14,700 nucleotides of DNA from Myxococcales bacterium (GTDB lineage: Bacteria; Myxococcota; Myxococcia; Myxococcales; Myxococcaceae): positions 1 through 14,700 of the forward strand of contig PMBV01000300.1 of NCBI GenBank assembly GCA_003153055.1, read 5' to 3'. Both the position numbers and the translations under genes were made by a program. Numbering within the stretch: the stretch's first letter is position 1; each line of letters starts with the position of its first letter. Positions 7,572-14,700 of the stretch are shown here, piece by piece. The notes beneath the pieces are model-generated. The model saw only the letters and a program-made list of their open reading frames with translations. It did not search any database and was not told the DNA's origin.

Positions 7572-9560
7572 ATGAAGCTGCCTCCCTCTCTCCAGGTCGA
7601 GGATGACGACGGGCATCGCAGGCTGGTGGCGCTCGTCTACGCCGCCGTTGGCGTGCCCTCCGTCGCGTGCCTCTGGATTCTCGGTGGGTTTTCGGCCGCG
7701 GTGATGGTGGGCTCGGTCGTGCCCGTTTCAGCGGTGCTGTTTCTCCTCTTCGTTCGGCTGCCGAGGAGCTGGGTTTGGATCTACCCGCTGGGTATTGCAC
7801 CGCTCCTCACGTGCCTCGCAGGAGCGGAGGTCTCTGGGCAACCGTCGCTCTTCATGCCGCTGCTCATGGGCCCCGCGGGCCTCAGCGGCCTCCACGACAC
7901 TCGGCGCTCGGTCGTCGGCGCGTGGCTGTTCTGCTCGGTGGGCTACTTCGTGCTCGCTCGGGCGCAGAACGACGGCTCCTGGGGCTTCGGCGCCGCCGCG
8001 GTGGCGACCGTCATGCACCTCACCATCAGCCTGGTGGGGTACTTCAAGGCCGAACAACATCGCCAAGCAGTCACCGCTGCCAAGGACGCGAGCTCCGAGG
8101 CCCAGTCGGCGCTCGCCGTGGCGACCGACGCAGCCAAGACGCGAGAGCGCTTCCTCGCCAACATGACGTATGAGCTGCGCACGCCACTGACCGGCATCAT
8201 CGGCATGGCGCAGTTGCTCCCCCCCAGCGCCGAGCCCGAGGTCAAGGAGGTGCTCGACACCGTCAGCACCTCGGCGAGCAGCTTGCTGGAAATCGTCAAC
8301 GACCTGCTCAGCTTCTCGAAGGGCCGCTCGGGAACCCTCGAGCTGCGCTCAGCGCCCTTCGCGCCCGGAGCGGTCATTCGAGACGCGGTCCGCAGCCTCG
8401 CCTCGGAGGCTCAGCAGAAGCGCCTCGAGCTGTTGCTCGATCTCGCCCCCAACCTCCCTGTGGCGATGCTGGGCGACGAGCTCCGCTTCCGGCAGGTCAT
8501 CATCAACCTCGTGGGCAACGCGCTCAAGTTCACCGAGGAGGGCGCCGTCACGGTGCGAGCGTTTCTCGGAACCACGCCGTTGTCCCTCGTTGGAGAGGTG
8601 GCCGACACGGGCCTCGGGTTGACCATCACTCGGCAACTGGTCGAGCTCATGGGGGGAACGGTCGAGGTGGAGAGCGAGATCGGCCGCGGCAGCGTCTTCC
8701 GGTTCCAGATTCCATTGAATCCAGCCGACACCCGCGTGCCCCTGGTGGTGGTCGAGCGCTGGCTCGAGGATCGCCGCGTCGCCCTGGTGGCTCCCCGGCC
8801 GGGTGCCCGTGCCTTCTTGCGGAGGACGCTCGAGAACGTGGGCGCGACGCTCAGCGAGCCCGAGCGGCTGGGGGTGCTCGCCGTCGAGCTCCAGCGGCTG
8901 CGGAGTGCGGGGCGGCCCGTCGACGTGGCAGTCGTCGACTTTCCCCCGGACGGCGCCTGGCACGACCTCGCGGAGGCAGCCAAGTGGGTCTCGGTGCTGG
9001 TGCTCGTCACCCCTCAGCAGCGCGCCGCCGTGGCCCAGGCCGAGATTCCCCGGGTCACGCTCCTCGACAAGCCCTACTCGACGCAGGAGCTGCTCGAGGC
9101 CTTGCGGGTCATTCCTCTGGGCGAGGGGGCGCACGAGCGCCACGCGGTCGAGCGGAGGCCCGGCTCGGGGCTCGACGTGCTGGTGGCTGAGGACAACGCC
9201 ATCAATGCCCGGGTGGCGCAGGGGTTTCTGGCGCGGCTCGGCCACCGCTCCGTCGTGGTGCCGAACGGACTCGAGGCCCTCAGGGCCCTCGCCCTGAGGC
9301 ACTTCGACGTCGTCCTGATGGACATGCAGATGCCCGAGATGGACGGGCTCGAAGCCACCCGGCGGATTCGCGCTCAGGAGGCAGAGGCCAACCTGGCGCA
9401 CCTCCCCGTCTTCATGGTGTCGGCCAACTCGCTCGCCGAGGACGAGACCGCCGGGCTCGCTGCTGGGGCCGACGCGTTCCTCTCGAAGCCCATCGGGCTG
9501 GCGCGCCTCGAGGCAGCCTTGGCCGAGCTCCCCACGGCCGTCGCCTCGGAGGGCTCCTGA
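7572..9560 (+). CDS. Membrane hybrid histidine kinase-like protein, degenerate kinase core, two receiver domains
   Basis: A 662-residue inner-membrane signalling protein. Residues about 18-158 hold five to six hydrophobic segments forming a sensor region of unknown input, then a helical linker (160-190). The HisKA dimerisation region follows, but its H-box reads FLANMTYELRTPLTGIIG: the phospho-accepting His is Tyr200 (codon TAT at 8169-8171). The HATPase region keeps the N-box (RQVIINLVGNALKF, 307-320), then jumps from VADTG (343-347) straight into LGLTITRQLVELMGG (348-362); the usual 30 or so residues with the F-box and ATP lid are absent. Receiver 1 (about 402-514) is degenerate: D456 and K500 remain but the N-terminal acidic pair is missing. 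Receiver 2 (534-652) is canonical, with E540/D541, D584 in DMQMPEMDG, S618 and K639. It is therefore probably inactive as a kinase, while receiver 2 could still be phosphorylated by another kinase. No DNA-binding output is present. The start lacks a clear ribosome binding site. Its stop is 11 bases from that of the convergent gene. Confidence 0.92.
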   Translation: MKLPPSLQVEDDDGHRRLVALVYAAVGVPSVACLWILGGFSAAVMVGSVVPVSAVLFLLFVRLPRSWVWIYPLGIAPLLTCLAGAEVSGQPSLFMPLLMGPAGLSGLHDTRRSVVGAWLFCSVGYFVLARAQNDGSWGFGAAAVATVMHLTISLVGYFKAEQHRQAVTAAKDASSEAQSALAVATDAAKTRERFLANMTYELRTPLTGIIGMAQLLPPSAEPEVKEVLDTVSTSASSLLEIVNDLLSFSKGRSGTLELRSAPFAPGAVIRDAVRSLASEAQQKRLELLLDLAPNLPVAMLGDELRFRQVIINLVGNALKFTEEGAVTVRAFLGTTPLSLVGEVADTGLGLTITRQLVELMGGTVEVESEIGRGSVFRFQIPLNPADTRVPLVVVERWLEDRRVALVAPRPGARAFLRRTLENVGATLSEPERLGVLAVELQRLRSAGRPVDVAVVDFPPDGAWHDLAEAAKWVSVLVLVTPQQRAAVAQAEIPRVTLLDKPYSTQELLEALRVIPLGEGAHERHAVERRPGSGLDVLVAEDNAINARVAQGFLARLGHRSVVVPNGLEALRALALRHFDVVLMDMQMPEMDGLEATRRIRAQEAEANLAHLPVFMVSANSLAEDETAGLAAGADAFLSKPIGLARLEAALAELPTAVASEGS

Positions 9561-9571
9561 GGCTCGTCGCT

Positions 9572-10030
9572 TCAGGGAATGGCGGCGGTGACCTGCGCCT
9601 TCTCGATGAGGCACTTCTCGGGCTGGCACACGCTGAACAGCACCGTGCCCGACACCTTGGCTCCAGCTGAGGCGCTGGCGTACTTGATGGACGAGCTCGA
9701 CTCGCAGGTGTCCTCGGCCTTCTGCGCGCAGGGCTTCTTTGTCTCCTGGGCCAGCGGAACCTTTGGCGTGTCGAACGTCACCGCACCGGGGTCAGGCCGA
9801 AAGGCCGTGGGGTAGTCGGGGTTGATGTGCAGGGGTGCCTTGGCTGTGATGGTGACGGTGCCCTCGGAGGCCCCGGCCGAAAGAGCCACCACGTACTGCT
9901 CAGTCTCCACCCTCGCGCGGTCCGCGGTCGTGGGGACCGCCTTCGGAGGAGCTGCCGGCGCGGCGCCTTCCTTGCAGCCGACGAGAGGAGCCACTGCCAA
10001 CAGCACCAGAGGGAGCGTACGGACGAACAT
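9572..10030 (-). CDS. Small Cys-rich lipoprotein, possibly DsbD N-terminal-like
   Basis: A 152-residue lipoprotein: signal peptide MFVRTLPLVLLAVAPLVGC with lipobox LVGC and Cys19 as the lipidated residue. An Ala/Pro-rich linker (20-38) is followed by a single beta-rich domain. That domain contains HINPDYPTAFRPD (68-80) and ends in LFSVCQPEKCLIEK (131-144); further cysteines are C101 and C109. The combination of an 'HxN..YP..F' stretch and a C-x4-C near the C-terminus recalls the N-terminal immunoglobulin-like domain of DsbD, which passes electrons to periplasmic thiol proteins. That is a resemblance by eye, not a firm assignment. The gene lies 69 bases downstream of lgt on the same strand and may be co-transcribed with it. 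Confidence 0.85.
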   Translation of the reverse strand: MFVRTLPLVLLAVAPLVGCKEGAAPAAPPKAVPTTADRARVETEQYVVALSAGASEGTVTITAKAPLHINPDYPTAFRPDPGAVTFDTPKVPLAQETKKPCAQKAEDTCESSSSIKYASASAGAKVSGTVLFSVCQPEKCLIEKAQVTAAIP

Positions 10031-10099
10031 GATGCAGCGACCCTACCGGGTTTCCCGCGCGGCTTCGAGCTGCCGGCCCGAATACCGCCCAGCGTCGGC

Positions 10100-11593
10100 T
10101 CAGTGGGTCGGCACGGTTCCGACCAGCTCGCGGAGGTCCACCCGAGGCTTCTGGGCAATCTCCCTCAGGTTCTTCGCCAAGACCCAGCTGCCCAGCGAGA
10201 GCATCAGGATCGATATGAACTGGCTGATGGAGAGGTTGTACCAGGCGTGCTCTGGAACGGCGTTGGCTATCGCGGGGAAGTGCCCAACCACGAAGCCATG
10301 GAGCGTGCCGCGCTCGACGTCGCCGCGGAACATCTCCACCGAGCTGCGGAGGAAGGCGTAGCAGATGAGCCACAGCGCGAAGATTTGCCCGTGGAACCGG
10401 CGGTACCTCCTGGCGGTGAGCAAAAGGACGAAGAGAATGGTCTGGCCGATGGACTCGTAGAGCTGCGTCGGGTGCACGGGTAGGGTGTGACCGTGGCGGC
10501 TGACCCAGTCGGTGATGAGCTCCGAGCCCGGAATCATCTGCGAGGAGACCTCGCCGGTGGACTCGACGACCCAGCGCGTCTCGTGGAGCCGGTCAGCTTG
10601 TGACGAGAAGGCGAGGCTGGGCGTCGAGCTCGCTCCCCCGAAGATGTTCTTCACCAGGCCGGTGCCGGGGAACTCCACGGCGAAGCGGGCCTTCTCGTGG
10701 GTCGTGACATCGCCCCAGCAACAGCCGGCCGAGAAGCAGCCCAGGCGCCCGAGCGCTTGGCCCAGCGAGACGGTGGGCATGGCGACGTCGGCAAGGCGGA
10801 GGAACTCGATGCCGTTGGCGAGGCAGTACCACAGGGCGGTGATGGAGGCGCCGATGAGACCGCCGTAGAAGACGAGCCCGCCGCCCAACATCTCGAAGAT
10901 TCCCGCGCCACCTCTGCCGACGAGGAACGAGAACAGCACCCGGCCCCCCACCACGACGGTGAGGAAATACTGAAACGCCCTCTCGACCAACCTGGCCCGG
11001 GTGCCCGCGGCGGCGAAGAGGCGCTCTCGGAACACCACCGCCACGATGAGGCCGGCGAGGACGATGAGGTCCACCACGACGGCGTAGGCCTCGGCCACTC
11101 GGGAGCGATCCTCGAGGTAGCTCGACCAGTTCACCAGAACGAAGAGCTCTCGGGAGCCCAAGATGGCCCCGATGAAGATGTAGAAGGCGATGTCGAAGAG
11201 CTGCTCCTTGCGTTTGACCCCGAGCGCCCCGGGCCACTCGCGCTCGGCGAGCCACGCGGCCACGGTGACGGCGCAGACGAAGCCCGAGCCGACCAACACC
11301 CCATAGGTGTGAATGGGAATGCCCTCTCCGCGGCCGGGCCCCAGGAACGGCACGGTCGGCAAGGCATAATAGAAACCGGCCATCGAGAGCCCGACGCCGA
11401 TCAGCGCGAAGATGATGGCGCGGTTGCGGCGATCCTCGCGAGTGGGCTCGGTCAGCTGCCCATTCACCTCCGGGCCGGTGGCGGTTCTCCAGCCGTTTCG
11501 AGCGGCGTACACGACCAACCCGAGAGCGACGATGTACAGCGCCAGGCGCGAGGCGTCCGTATCGAAGGTGAAGCGGTAGAGAACAGGGAGCAC
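10100..11593 (-). CDS. lgt: Prolipoprotein diacylglyceryl transferase, long form
   Basis: Lgt moves diacylglycerol from phosphatidylglycerol to the lipobox Cys of prolipoproteins in the inner membrane. Family marks, numbered from the chosen start: HTYGVLVG (95-102), GAILGSRELFVLVNW (142-156), GGGLVFYGGLIGA (237-249), GRLGCFSAGCCWG (282-294), HPTQLYES (374-381), RSSVEMFRGDVERG (416-429) and LSISQFIS (454-461). Multiple membrane segments are visible. At 497 residues it is much longer than the common 260-300, owing to about 90 extra N-terminal residues with one or two hydrophobic segments, an insertion with a further hydrophobic segment between about 160 and 235, and about 75 residues between the GCCWG and HPTQLYE blocks. 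Start choice: the open frame reaches 11731, but upstream residues look non-coding and would overlap the divergent gene; the GTG at 11593 gives MLPVLYRFTF and has a purine-rich GGAGGAGAGAG upstream at looser than usual spacing. An ATG at 11659 is the alternative. The small lipoprotein gene follows. Confidence 0.92.
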   Translation of the reverse strand: MLPVLYRFTFDTDASRLALYIVALGLVVYAARNGWRTATGPEVNGQLTEPTREDRRNRAIIFALIGVGLSMAGFYYALPTVPFLGPGRGEGIPIHTYGVLVGSGFVCAVTVAAWLAEREWPGALGVKRKEQLFDIAFYIFIGAILGSRELFVLVNWSSYLEDRSRVAEAYAVVVDLIVLAGLIVAVVFRERLFAAAGTRARLVERAFQYFLTVVVGGRVLFSFLVGRGGAGIFEMLGGGLVFYGGLIGASITALWYCLANGIEFLRLADVAMPTVSLGQALGRLGCFSAGCCWGDVTTHEKARFAVEFPGTGLVKNIFGGASSTPSLAFSSQADRLHETRWVVESTGEVSSQMIPGSELITDWVSRHGHTLPVHPTQLYESIGQTILFVLLLTARRYRRFHGQIFALWLICYAFLRSSVEMFRGDVERGTLHGFVVGHFPAIANAVPEHAWYNLSISQFISILMLSLGSWVLAKNLREIAQKPRVDLRELVGTVPTH

Positions 11594-11657
11594 GATCGGG
11601 TCGTTACTCTCTCCTCCGCGCCTTTGGCAACGGCATTGGGGGTAGGTTGATGCGGTC

Positions 11658-12398
11658 ATGGCCGCGCCACCGATGCCCGAGACCTTCACCGCGAGGCTGG
11701 TTCGTTCCAGGGGCGTTACGCCTCGGGTCAAAGAGCTCGTCTTCGAGCGCCTCGACGGTCAGCCCTTTCGGTTTCAGGCGGGCCAGTGGGTCAGTCTCCG
11801 GCTCCCCTTGGTCGATGAGAGACGACAACCGCTCCGACGACCGTATTCGATCGCCTCGGTGCCCGATGGCGGTGCGCGCTTCGAGCTCATCGTGACGAGG
11901 GTCGAGGGAGGCGTCGGTTCCACCTGGCTCCACGAGGTCGGTGAGGGCGTCGATCTCGAGGTGAAGGGCCCCCAGGGCTTTTTCCGGCTCGCGGCTCAAG
12001 CGCCCAGCCTCTTCGTGGCGACGGGCACGGGCATCGCTCCCATCCGCGGTATGGTCCACGAAGCCCTGGCCCGTGGTGGCGCGGAGCCTCTCTGGGTGCT
12101 CTTCGGGGTGCGCGCGCTGGCCGACGCCCTCTACAAGGAGGAGCTCGAGGCGCTGGCCACGGCGCACCCACGCCTGCGGCTCGCGCTCACGCTCTCTCGA
12201 GCGGACGAGGCATGGAAGGGGCGTCGAGGCTACGTGCAGGAGCATGTGGTCGAGCTCTGGTCAGCGTTGTCGAGCCCCGAGGCACCGCCGCACGCCTACG
12301 TCTGTGGGGTGCGGAAGATGCTGAGCGAGGTGCGGGACGTCTTGCGTGTGAGACTCGGAGTCGAGCGCCAGCGCCTGCACCTCGAGAGCTACGACTAA
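11658..12398 (+). CDS. Ferredoxin reductase-type FAD/NAD(P)-binding oxidoreductase
   Basis: A 246-residue soluble flavoprotein of the ferredoxin-NAD(P) reductase superfamily. The N-terminal FAD barrel carries RPYSIAS (61-67), which contacts the flavin, preceded by FQAGQWVSLRLP (39-50). The C-terminal nucleotide-binding domain has the dinucleotide loop ATGTGIAPIRGM (121-132) and the late CG motif YVCGVRKM (214-221), with an ESYD terminus that often stacks near the flavin. No [2Fe-2S] domain is attached, so it must pair with a separate electron carrier or acceptor. Which carrier, and whether it uses NADH or NADPH, cannot be read from the sequence. The start ATG at 11658 is divergent from lgt with about 64 bases between starts; an in-frame ATG at 11673 is an alternative. 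Nothing follows for about 740 bases, so it is probably monocistronic. Confidence 0.9.
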   Translation: MAAPPMPETFTARLVRSRGVTPRVKELVFERLDGQPFRFQAGQWVSLRLPLVDERRQPLRRPYSIASVPDGGARFELIVTRVEGGVGSTWLHEVGEGVDLEVKGPQGFFRLAAQAPSLFVATGTGIAPIRGMVHEALARGGAEPLWVLFGVRALADALYKEELEALATAHPRLRLALTLSRADEAWKGRRGYVQEHVVELWSALSSPEAPPHAYVCGVRKMLSEVRDVLRVRLGVERQRLHLESYD

Positions 12399-12420
12399 GG
12401 GCCACAAGCCGGGGAGGTCC

Positions 12421-12715
12421 TGGATGGAACCATTGGTATCGTTCCCGGCGACCCTCGCCAGGTCCGAGGTGTTGGGCGGGACCGGCGCTTGGCCACGCGA
12501 CATGGGCCGCTCGGATCATTCCCTCGGCACTGCCATCAACCACCACAGCAACAGCCCACAGGGGACGGGGCGGTGGGGGTGGCCTCCGCCGTGCCTCCGT
12601 CGACCAGCCCCTCGACCTCGAGGCATAGGTCGCGGACCGTAGCCTCATCGGACCCGCGTCGGAAGGCCCCACGTGGGGCAGAGGTCACCGCGAACGATAC
12701 CAATGGTTACATCCA
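12421..12715. repeat. Inverted-repeat-bounded segment, possible MITE-like element
   Basis: The arms are 12421-12443 and 12693-12715: 22 of 23 bases are complementary, with the core CCATTGGTATCGTT at 12430-12443 against AACGATACCAATGG at 12693-12706. Complementarity continues inward for about ten more bases with two mismatches (to about 12453 and 12683), and outward, after an indel, to CGGGGA (12410-12415) against TCCCCG (12725-12730). The enclosed 230 or so bases contain no transposase and no convincing gene. This is the shape of a small non-autonomous element or of a long-range RNA stem. I see no clear target-site duplication. Confidence 0.6.
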
Positions 12716-12813
12716 GAGCCACGGTCCCCGACCGCGCCTTGCCTTCAGCTTCAGTACAGCAGGCCCGATGCTGCTTCGTGCCGGGCCACGAGAGGTGTGT
12801 GGGGGGCAGGGGT

Positions 12814-12870
12814 CTCCCAGCGTGTCATCACGGTGTACAGATTTGTACTCCGTGATGACAGGGCTGGGAG
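12814..12870. other. Long near-perfect hairpin/dyad
   Basis: Three nested stems form one 57-base hairpin: CTCCCAGC (12814-12821) with GCTGGGAG (12863-12870), TGTCATCACGG (12823-12833) with CCGTGATGACA (12850-12860), and GTACA (12835-12839) with TGTAC (12844-12848), closing on the four-base loop GATT. That is 24 pairs, interrupted only by a G/GG internal loop and one T/T mismatch. It could serve as a terminator for the facing genes (no T-tract is present), a protein-binding dyad, or the remnant of an element. Confidence 0.75.
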
Positions 12871-13136
12871 AGAGCACCCTCGAGGTCGGTGGGTTCAGAG
12901 CCTCCCCTCGCCGTGAGCGTCGCAGCTTCACGTCGCGGCGAAGGACCGGATGGCTCCTGCGAGCGCCGGGCTCGGCGACGCCCACGTGGCCACGGCCGGC
13001 GGAGGGGCGGCTGTCGGGCGCCGCTCGACGCACGAAGAGCGCTTCCCTGGCCTCGAGCCCAGAGCACCCAGCCAGTGCCCGAGGGGCTCGATGTGTTCGC
13101 CCGCAGCCCCAGTTCCCCCAAGTCACCGCCCCAGCC

Positions 13137-13925
13137 TCAAAGCCGCGGCACGGCCGTCCCCGAGCGATCCAACCCCGCTCTCAGCCCCGCGACGAACGGG
13201 CCCACCGGCTCGCCTCGCGCCATCAGGTCGACGATGGCCGACCCCACCACCACTCCATCGGCGAACGCACCCACTCGCTGGGCCTGCTCACCCGAAGAGA
13301 TGCCGAACCCCACCACCACCGGAGTCTTCGACTGCGATCGAACTCGCAGAACATGGGGCCCGATGTCCGGAGCCGCCGCGCGCGCCCCGGTCACGCCCGT
13401 CACCGACACGAAGTACACGAAGCCCGTCGAGGCAGCGACGACGGCCGCCTCGCGCTCGGGCGTGCTGGTTGGCGCGAGGAAGAACACGGTGGCCACGTCG
13501 TGCGCGCTGGCGCTGGCGCTCAACTCCTGGGCCTCTTCCGGCGGGAGGTCGGGAATGATGAGCCCGTCGACTCCGCACTCGGCGCAGCGGGCGACGAAGC
13601 GCTCCACGCCGTACGCCAGCACCGGGTTCAAGTACCCCATCAACACGATGGGCACTTCGACCCGAGCCCGCGCGGCTTTGGCAATCTCCAGCACGCCTTC
13701 GAGCGTCGTCCCTGCCTCGCGCGCTCGCATGGCGGCCTTCTGAATCACCGGCCCGTCGGCGATGGGGTCCGAGAATGGAAAGCCGAGCTCGATGACGTCG
13801 GCGCCGCTCTGCGCCAGCGCCACCACCGCGTCCACCGTCTTCTGGGCACCGCCGTCTCCTGCCATCAGGTACGTCACCAGGGCTTTGCGCTTCTTGAAGG
13901 CCTGACTCAACCGGGCGACGCTCAT
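13137..13925 (-). CDS. trpA: Tryptophan synthase alpha subunit
   Basis: TrpA cleaves indole-3-glycerol phosphate to indole and glyceraldehyde 3-phosphate and channels indole to TrpB in the cytoplasmic alpha2-beta2 complex. The 262-residue length is normal for the family. The signature [18 protein letters not shown] spans 45-62, with catalytic Glu46 and Asp57 in the expected places. Later family motifs are also intact: [42 protein letters not shown] and the phosphate-binding [12 protein letters not shown] and VVVGSAIV. The start ATG at 13925 overlaps the stop of trpB by four bases (ATGA) and has AAGGAG eight bases upstream, so translation is probably coupled. It is the last gene of the unit; its stop faces the structured gap towards the oxidoreductase gene. 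Confidence 0.98.
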   Translation of the reverse strand: MSVARLSQAFKKRKALVTYLMAGDGGAQKTVDAVVALAQSGADVIELGFPFSDPIADGPVIQKAAMRAREAGTTLEGVLEIAKAARARVEVPIVLMGYLNPVLAYGVERFVARCAECGVDGLIIPDLPPEEAQELSASASAHDVATVFFLAPTSTPEREAAVVAASTGFVYFVSVTGVTGARAAAPDIGPHVLRVRSQSKTPVVVGFGISSGEQAQRVGAFADGVVVGSAIVDLMARGEPVGPFVAGLRAGLDRSGTAVPRL

Positions 13926-14700
13926 GGCTTGAGCTCCTTCTCGAGGGTGCCGAGGTCCTTGTCGCCGCGACCCGACACGTTGATGAGCATCACGCTGCCC
14001 TTGTCGAGCGTCTTGGCCAGCTCGACGGCTGCGTGCACCGCGTGGGCTGTCTCCAAGGCGCAGATGATGCCCTCGGCGCGAGCCATGGTCCGCACCGCCT
14101 CGACCGCCTCTTCGTCGGTCGCCGACGCCAGCTCCATGCGCCCCGAGTCTTTGAGGGCCGAGAGCTCGGGGCCCACCCCCGGGTAGTCGAGGCCGGCGCT
14201 CACCGAGTGCGCGTCGATGATTTGCCCGTCGGCGTCCTGAAGCACATAGCTCATCGCGCCGTGGAGAACGCCCGGCCGACCTTTGGCCAGCGACGCTCCG
14301 TGAGCGCCCGATTCGAGCCCGTGGCCCGCGGCCTCGACCGCCACGAGCCGCACCTTCGGCTCATCGATGAAGGCCGAGAACAAGCCGATGGCGTTGCTGC
14401 CTCCGCCCACGCACGCCACCGCGACGTCGGGGAGCCGGCCCACCGTCTCGAGACACTGCGCCTTGGCCTCGGTGCCGATGACCGACTGGAGCGCACGCAC
14501 GATGGTGGGGAAGGGGTGTGGCCCGGCCGCGGTGCCCAGCACGTAGTGCGTGTCTCGCACGTTGGTGACCCAGTCTCGGAGCGCCTCGTTGAGGGCGTCC
14601 TTCAGGGTCTGCGAGCCCGCTGTCACCGGCACCACCTGGGCCCCGAGGAGCCCCATGCGCAGCACGTTGGGCTTCTGCCGCTCGACGTCGACCGCGCCCA
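13922..14700 (-). CDS. trpB: Tryptophan synthase beta subunit, C-terminal part (N-terminus beyond window)
   Basis: TrpB condenses indole with L-serine to L-tryptophan using pyridoxal phosphate, as partner of TrpA. About 259 C-terminal residues are visible; the frame stays open through the right edge (reading [18 protein letters not shown]), so the gene is cut, not truncated. An internal ATG at 14665 is not the start. Visible marks are [11 protein letters not shown], the cofactor phosphate loop [10 protein letters not shown], the [20 protein letters not shown] segment (here [16 protein letters not shown]), [15 protein letters not shown] with the conserved Glu, and the terminal [11 protein letters not shown] with the serine that contacts the cofactor ring. 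The catalytic lysine lies outside the window. One small departure is Cys where EGIIPALE is usual. It overlaps trpA by four bases. Confidence 0.97.
   Translation of the reverse strand, partial: GAVDVERQKPNVLRMGLLGAQVVPVTAGSQTLKDALNEALRDWVTNVRDTHYVLGTAAGPHPFPTIVRALQSVIGTEAKAQCLETVGRLPDVAVACVGGGSNAIGLFSAFIDEPKVRLVAVEAAGHGLESGAHGASLAKGRPGVLHGAMSYVLQDADGQIIDAHSVSAGLDYPGVGPELSALKDSGRMELASATDEEAVEAVRTMARAEGIICALETAHAVHAAVELAKTLDKGSVMLINVSGRGDKDLGTLEKELKP
13934..13939 (-). promoter_or_regulatory. Ribosome binding site of trpA inside the trpB end
   Basis: AAGGAG on the minus strand lies eight bases before the trpA ATG, within the last codons of trpB. Together with the four-base stop/start overlap it supports coupled translation giving balanced subunits. 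Confidence 0.7.

Larger units (their letters stand above)
12399..13136. other. 738-base gene-free stretch between convergent genes
   Basis: No convincing gene is seen here. Several open frames exist on both strands, but they are Arg/Pro/Ser-rich, lack starts with ribosome binding sites and resemble none of the neighbours. The stretch holds an inverted-repeat-bounded segment (12421-12715) and a long hairpin (12814-12870), described separately. Downstream of trpA (minus strand) there is also a modest stem, GAGCCC at 13055-13060 with GGGCTC at 13084-13089, without a T-tract. The rest (about 12871-13054) shows no feature I can support. Confidence 0.7.

Noticed and set aside
8349..9629. Long open frame (426 codons) on the minus strand opposite the hybrid kinase
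   Set aside because: The plus strand has unmistakable kinase and receiver motifs; the antisense product is His/Arg/Gly-rich noise.
12707..13126. Minus-strand frame of 139 codons in the gap after trpA
   Set aside because: It crosses the long hairpin, lacks a ribosome binding site and has no recognisable domain; I treat the area as non-coding.
12489..14186. Long open frame (565 codons) on the plus strand covering the gap and lying opposite trpA and part of trpB
   Set aside because: Most of it is antisense to clear trpA/trpB; the product is Arg/Pro/Ser/His-rich with no recognisable domain, as expected for a shadow frame in G+C-rich DNA.

Overview
The window looks like chromosomal DNA from a myxobacterium, probably of the Cystobacter/Myxococcus type. 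The evidence is the high G+C of most genes (45 of 60 bases at 8821-8880 by hand count), lipoproteins with Asp/Gly-rich linkers, FG-GAP and Ig-like repeat surface proteins, a eukaryotic-like Ser/Thr kinase, and a hybrid histidine kinase with tandem receivers. The taxonomic call is an inference from style, not from a marker gene.

Layout, left to right. (1) 1-593, minus: the N-terminal part of a Ser/Thr protein kinase, cut by the window edge. It lies 48 bases downstream of (2) 642-3764, minus, a large lipoprotein with four Ig-like repeats and a calcium-type FG-GAP propeller. (3) 3859-5032, plus: a small GFA/CENP-V-type zinc-binding protein followed by an unrecognised 254-residue protein, probably one transcript. 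(4) 5090-7276, minus: a second large lipoprotein, with a DGG-repeat linker and TolB/PD40-like propeller repeats. (5) 7277-7571: a 295-base divergent intergenic region holding a pair of 11-base direct repeats and a possible sigma-54 promoter. (6) 7572-9560, plus: a membrane hybrid histidine kinase in which the phospho-accepting His is Tyr and the ATP-lid region is deleted. (7) 9572-11593, minus: a long prolipoprotein diacylglyceryl transferase (lgt) followed by a small Cys-rich lipoprotein. (8) 11658-12398, plus: a stand-alone ferredoxin reductase-type FAD/NAD(P) oxidoreductase. (9) 12399-13136: a 738-base gene-free stretch with an inverted-repeat-bounded segment of about 295 bases and a separate long hairpin. 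(10) 13137-14700, minus: trpA and the 3' part of trpB, overlapping by 4 bases.

The genes do not form one obvious system. The clear functional units are trpBA (last two steps of tryptophan synthesis) and lgt with a lipoprotein, the class of substrate Lgt modifies. The two large lipoproteins and the signalling proteins fit the outward-facing, heavily regulated lifestyle of myxobacteria. I found no CRISPR array, tRNA, rRNA, transposase or phage gene. The most unusual items are the degenerate histidine kinase and the two structured elements in the gap between the oxidoreductase gene and trpA.
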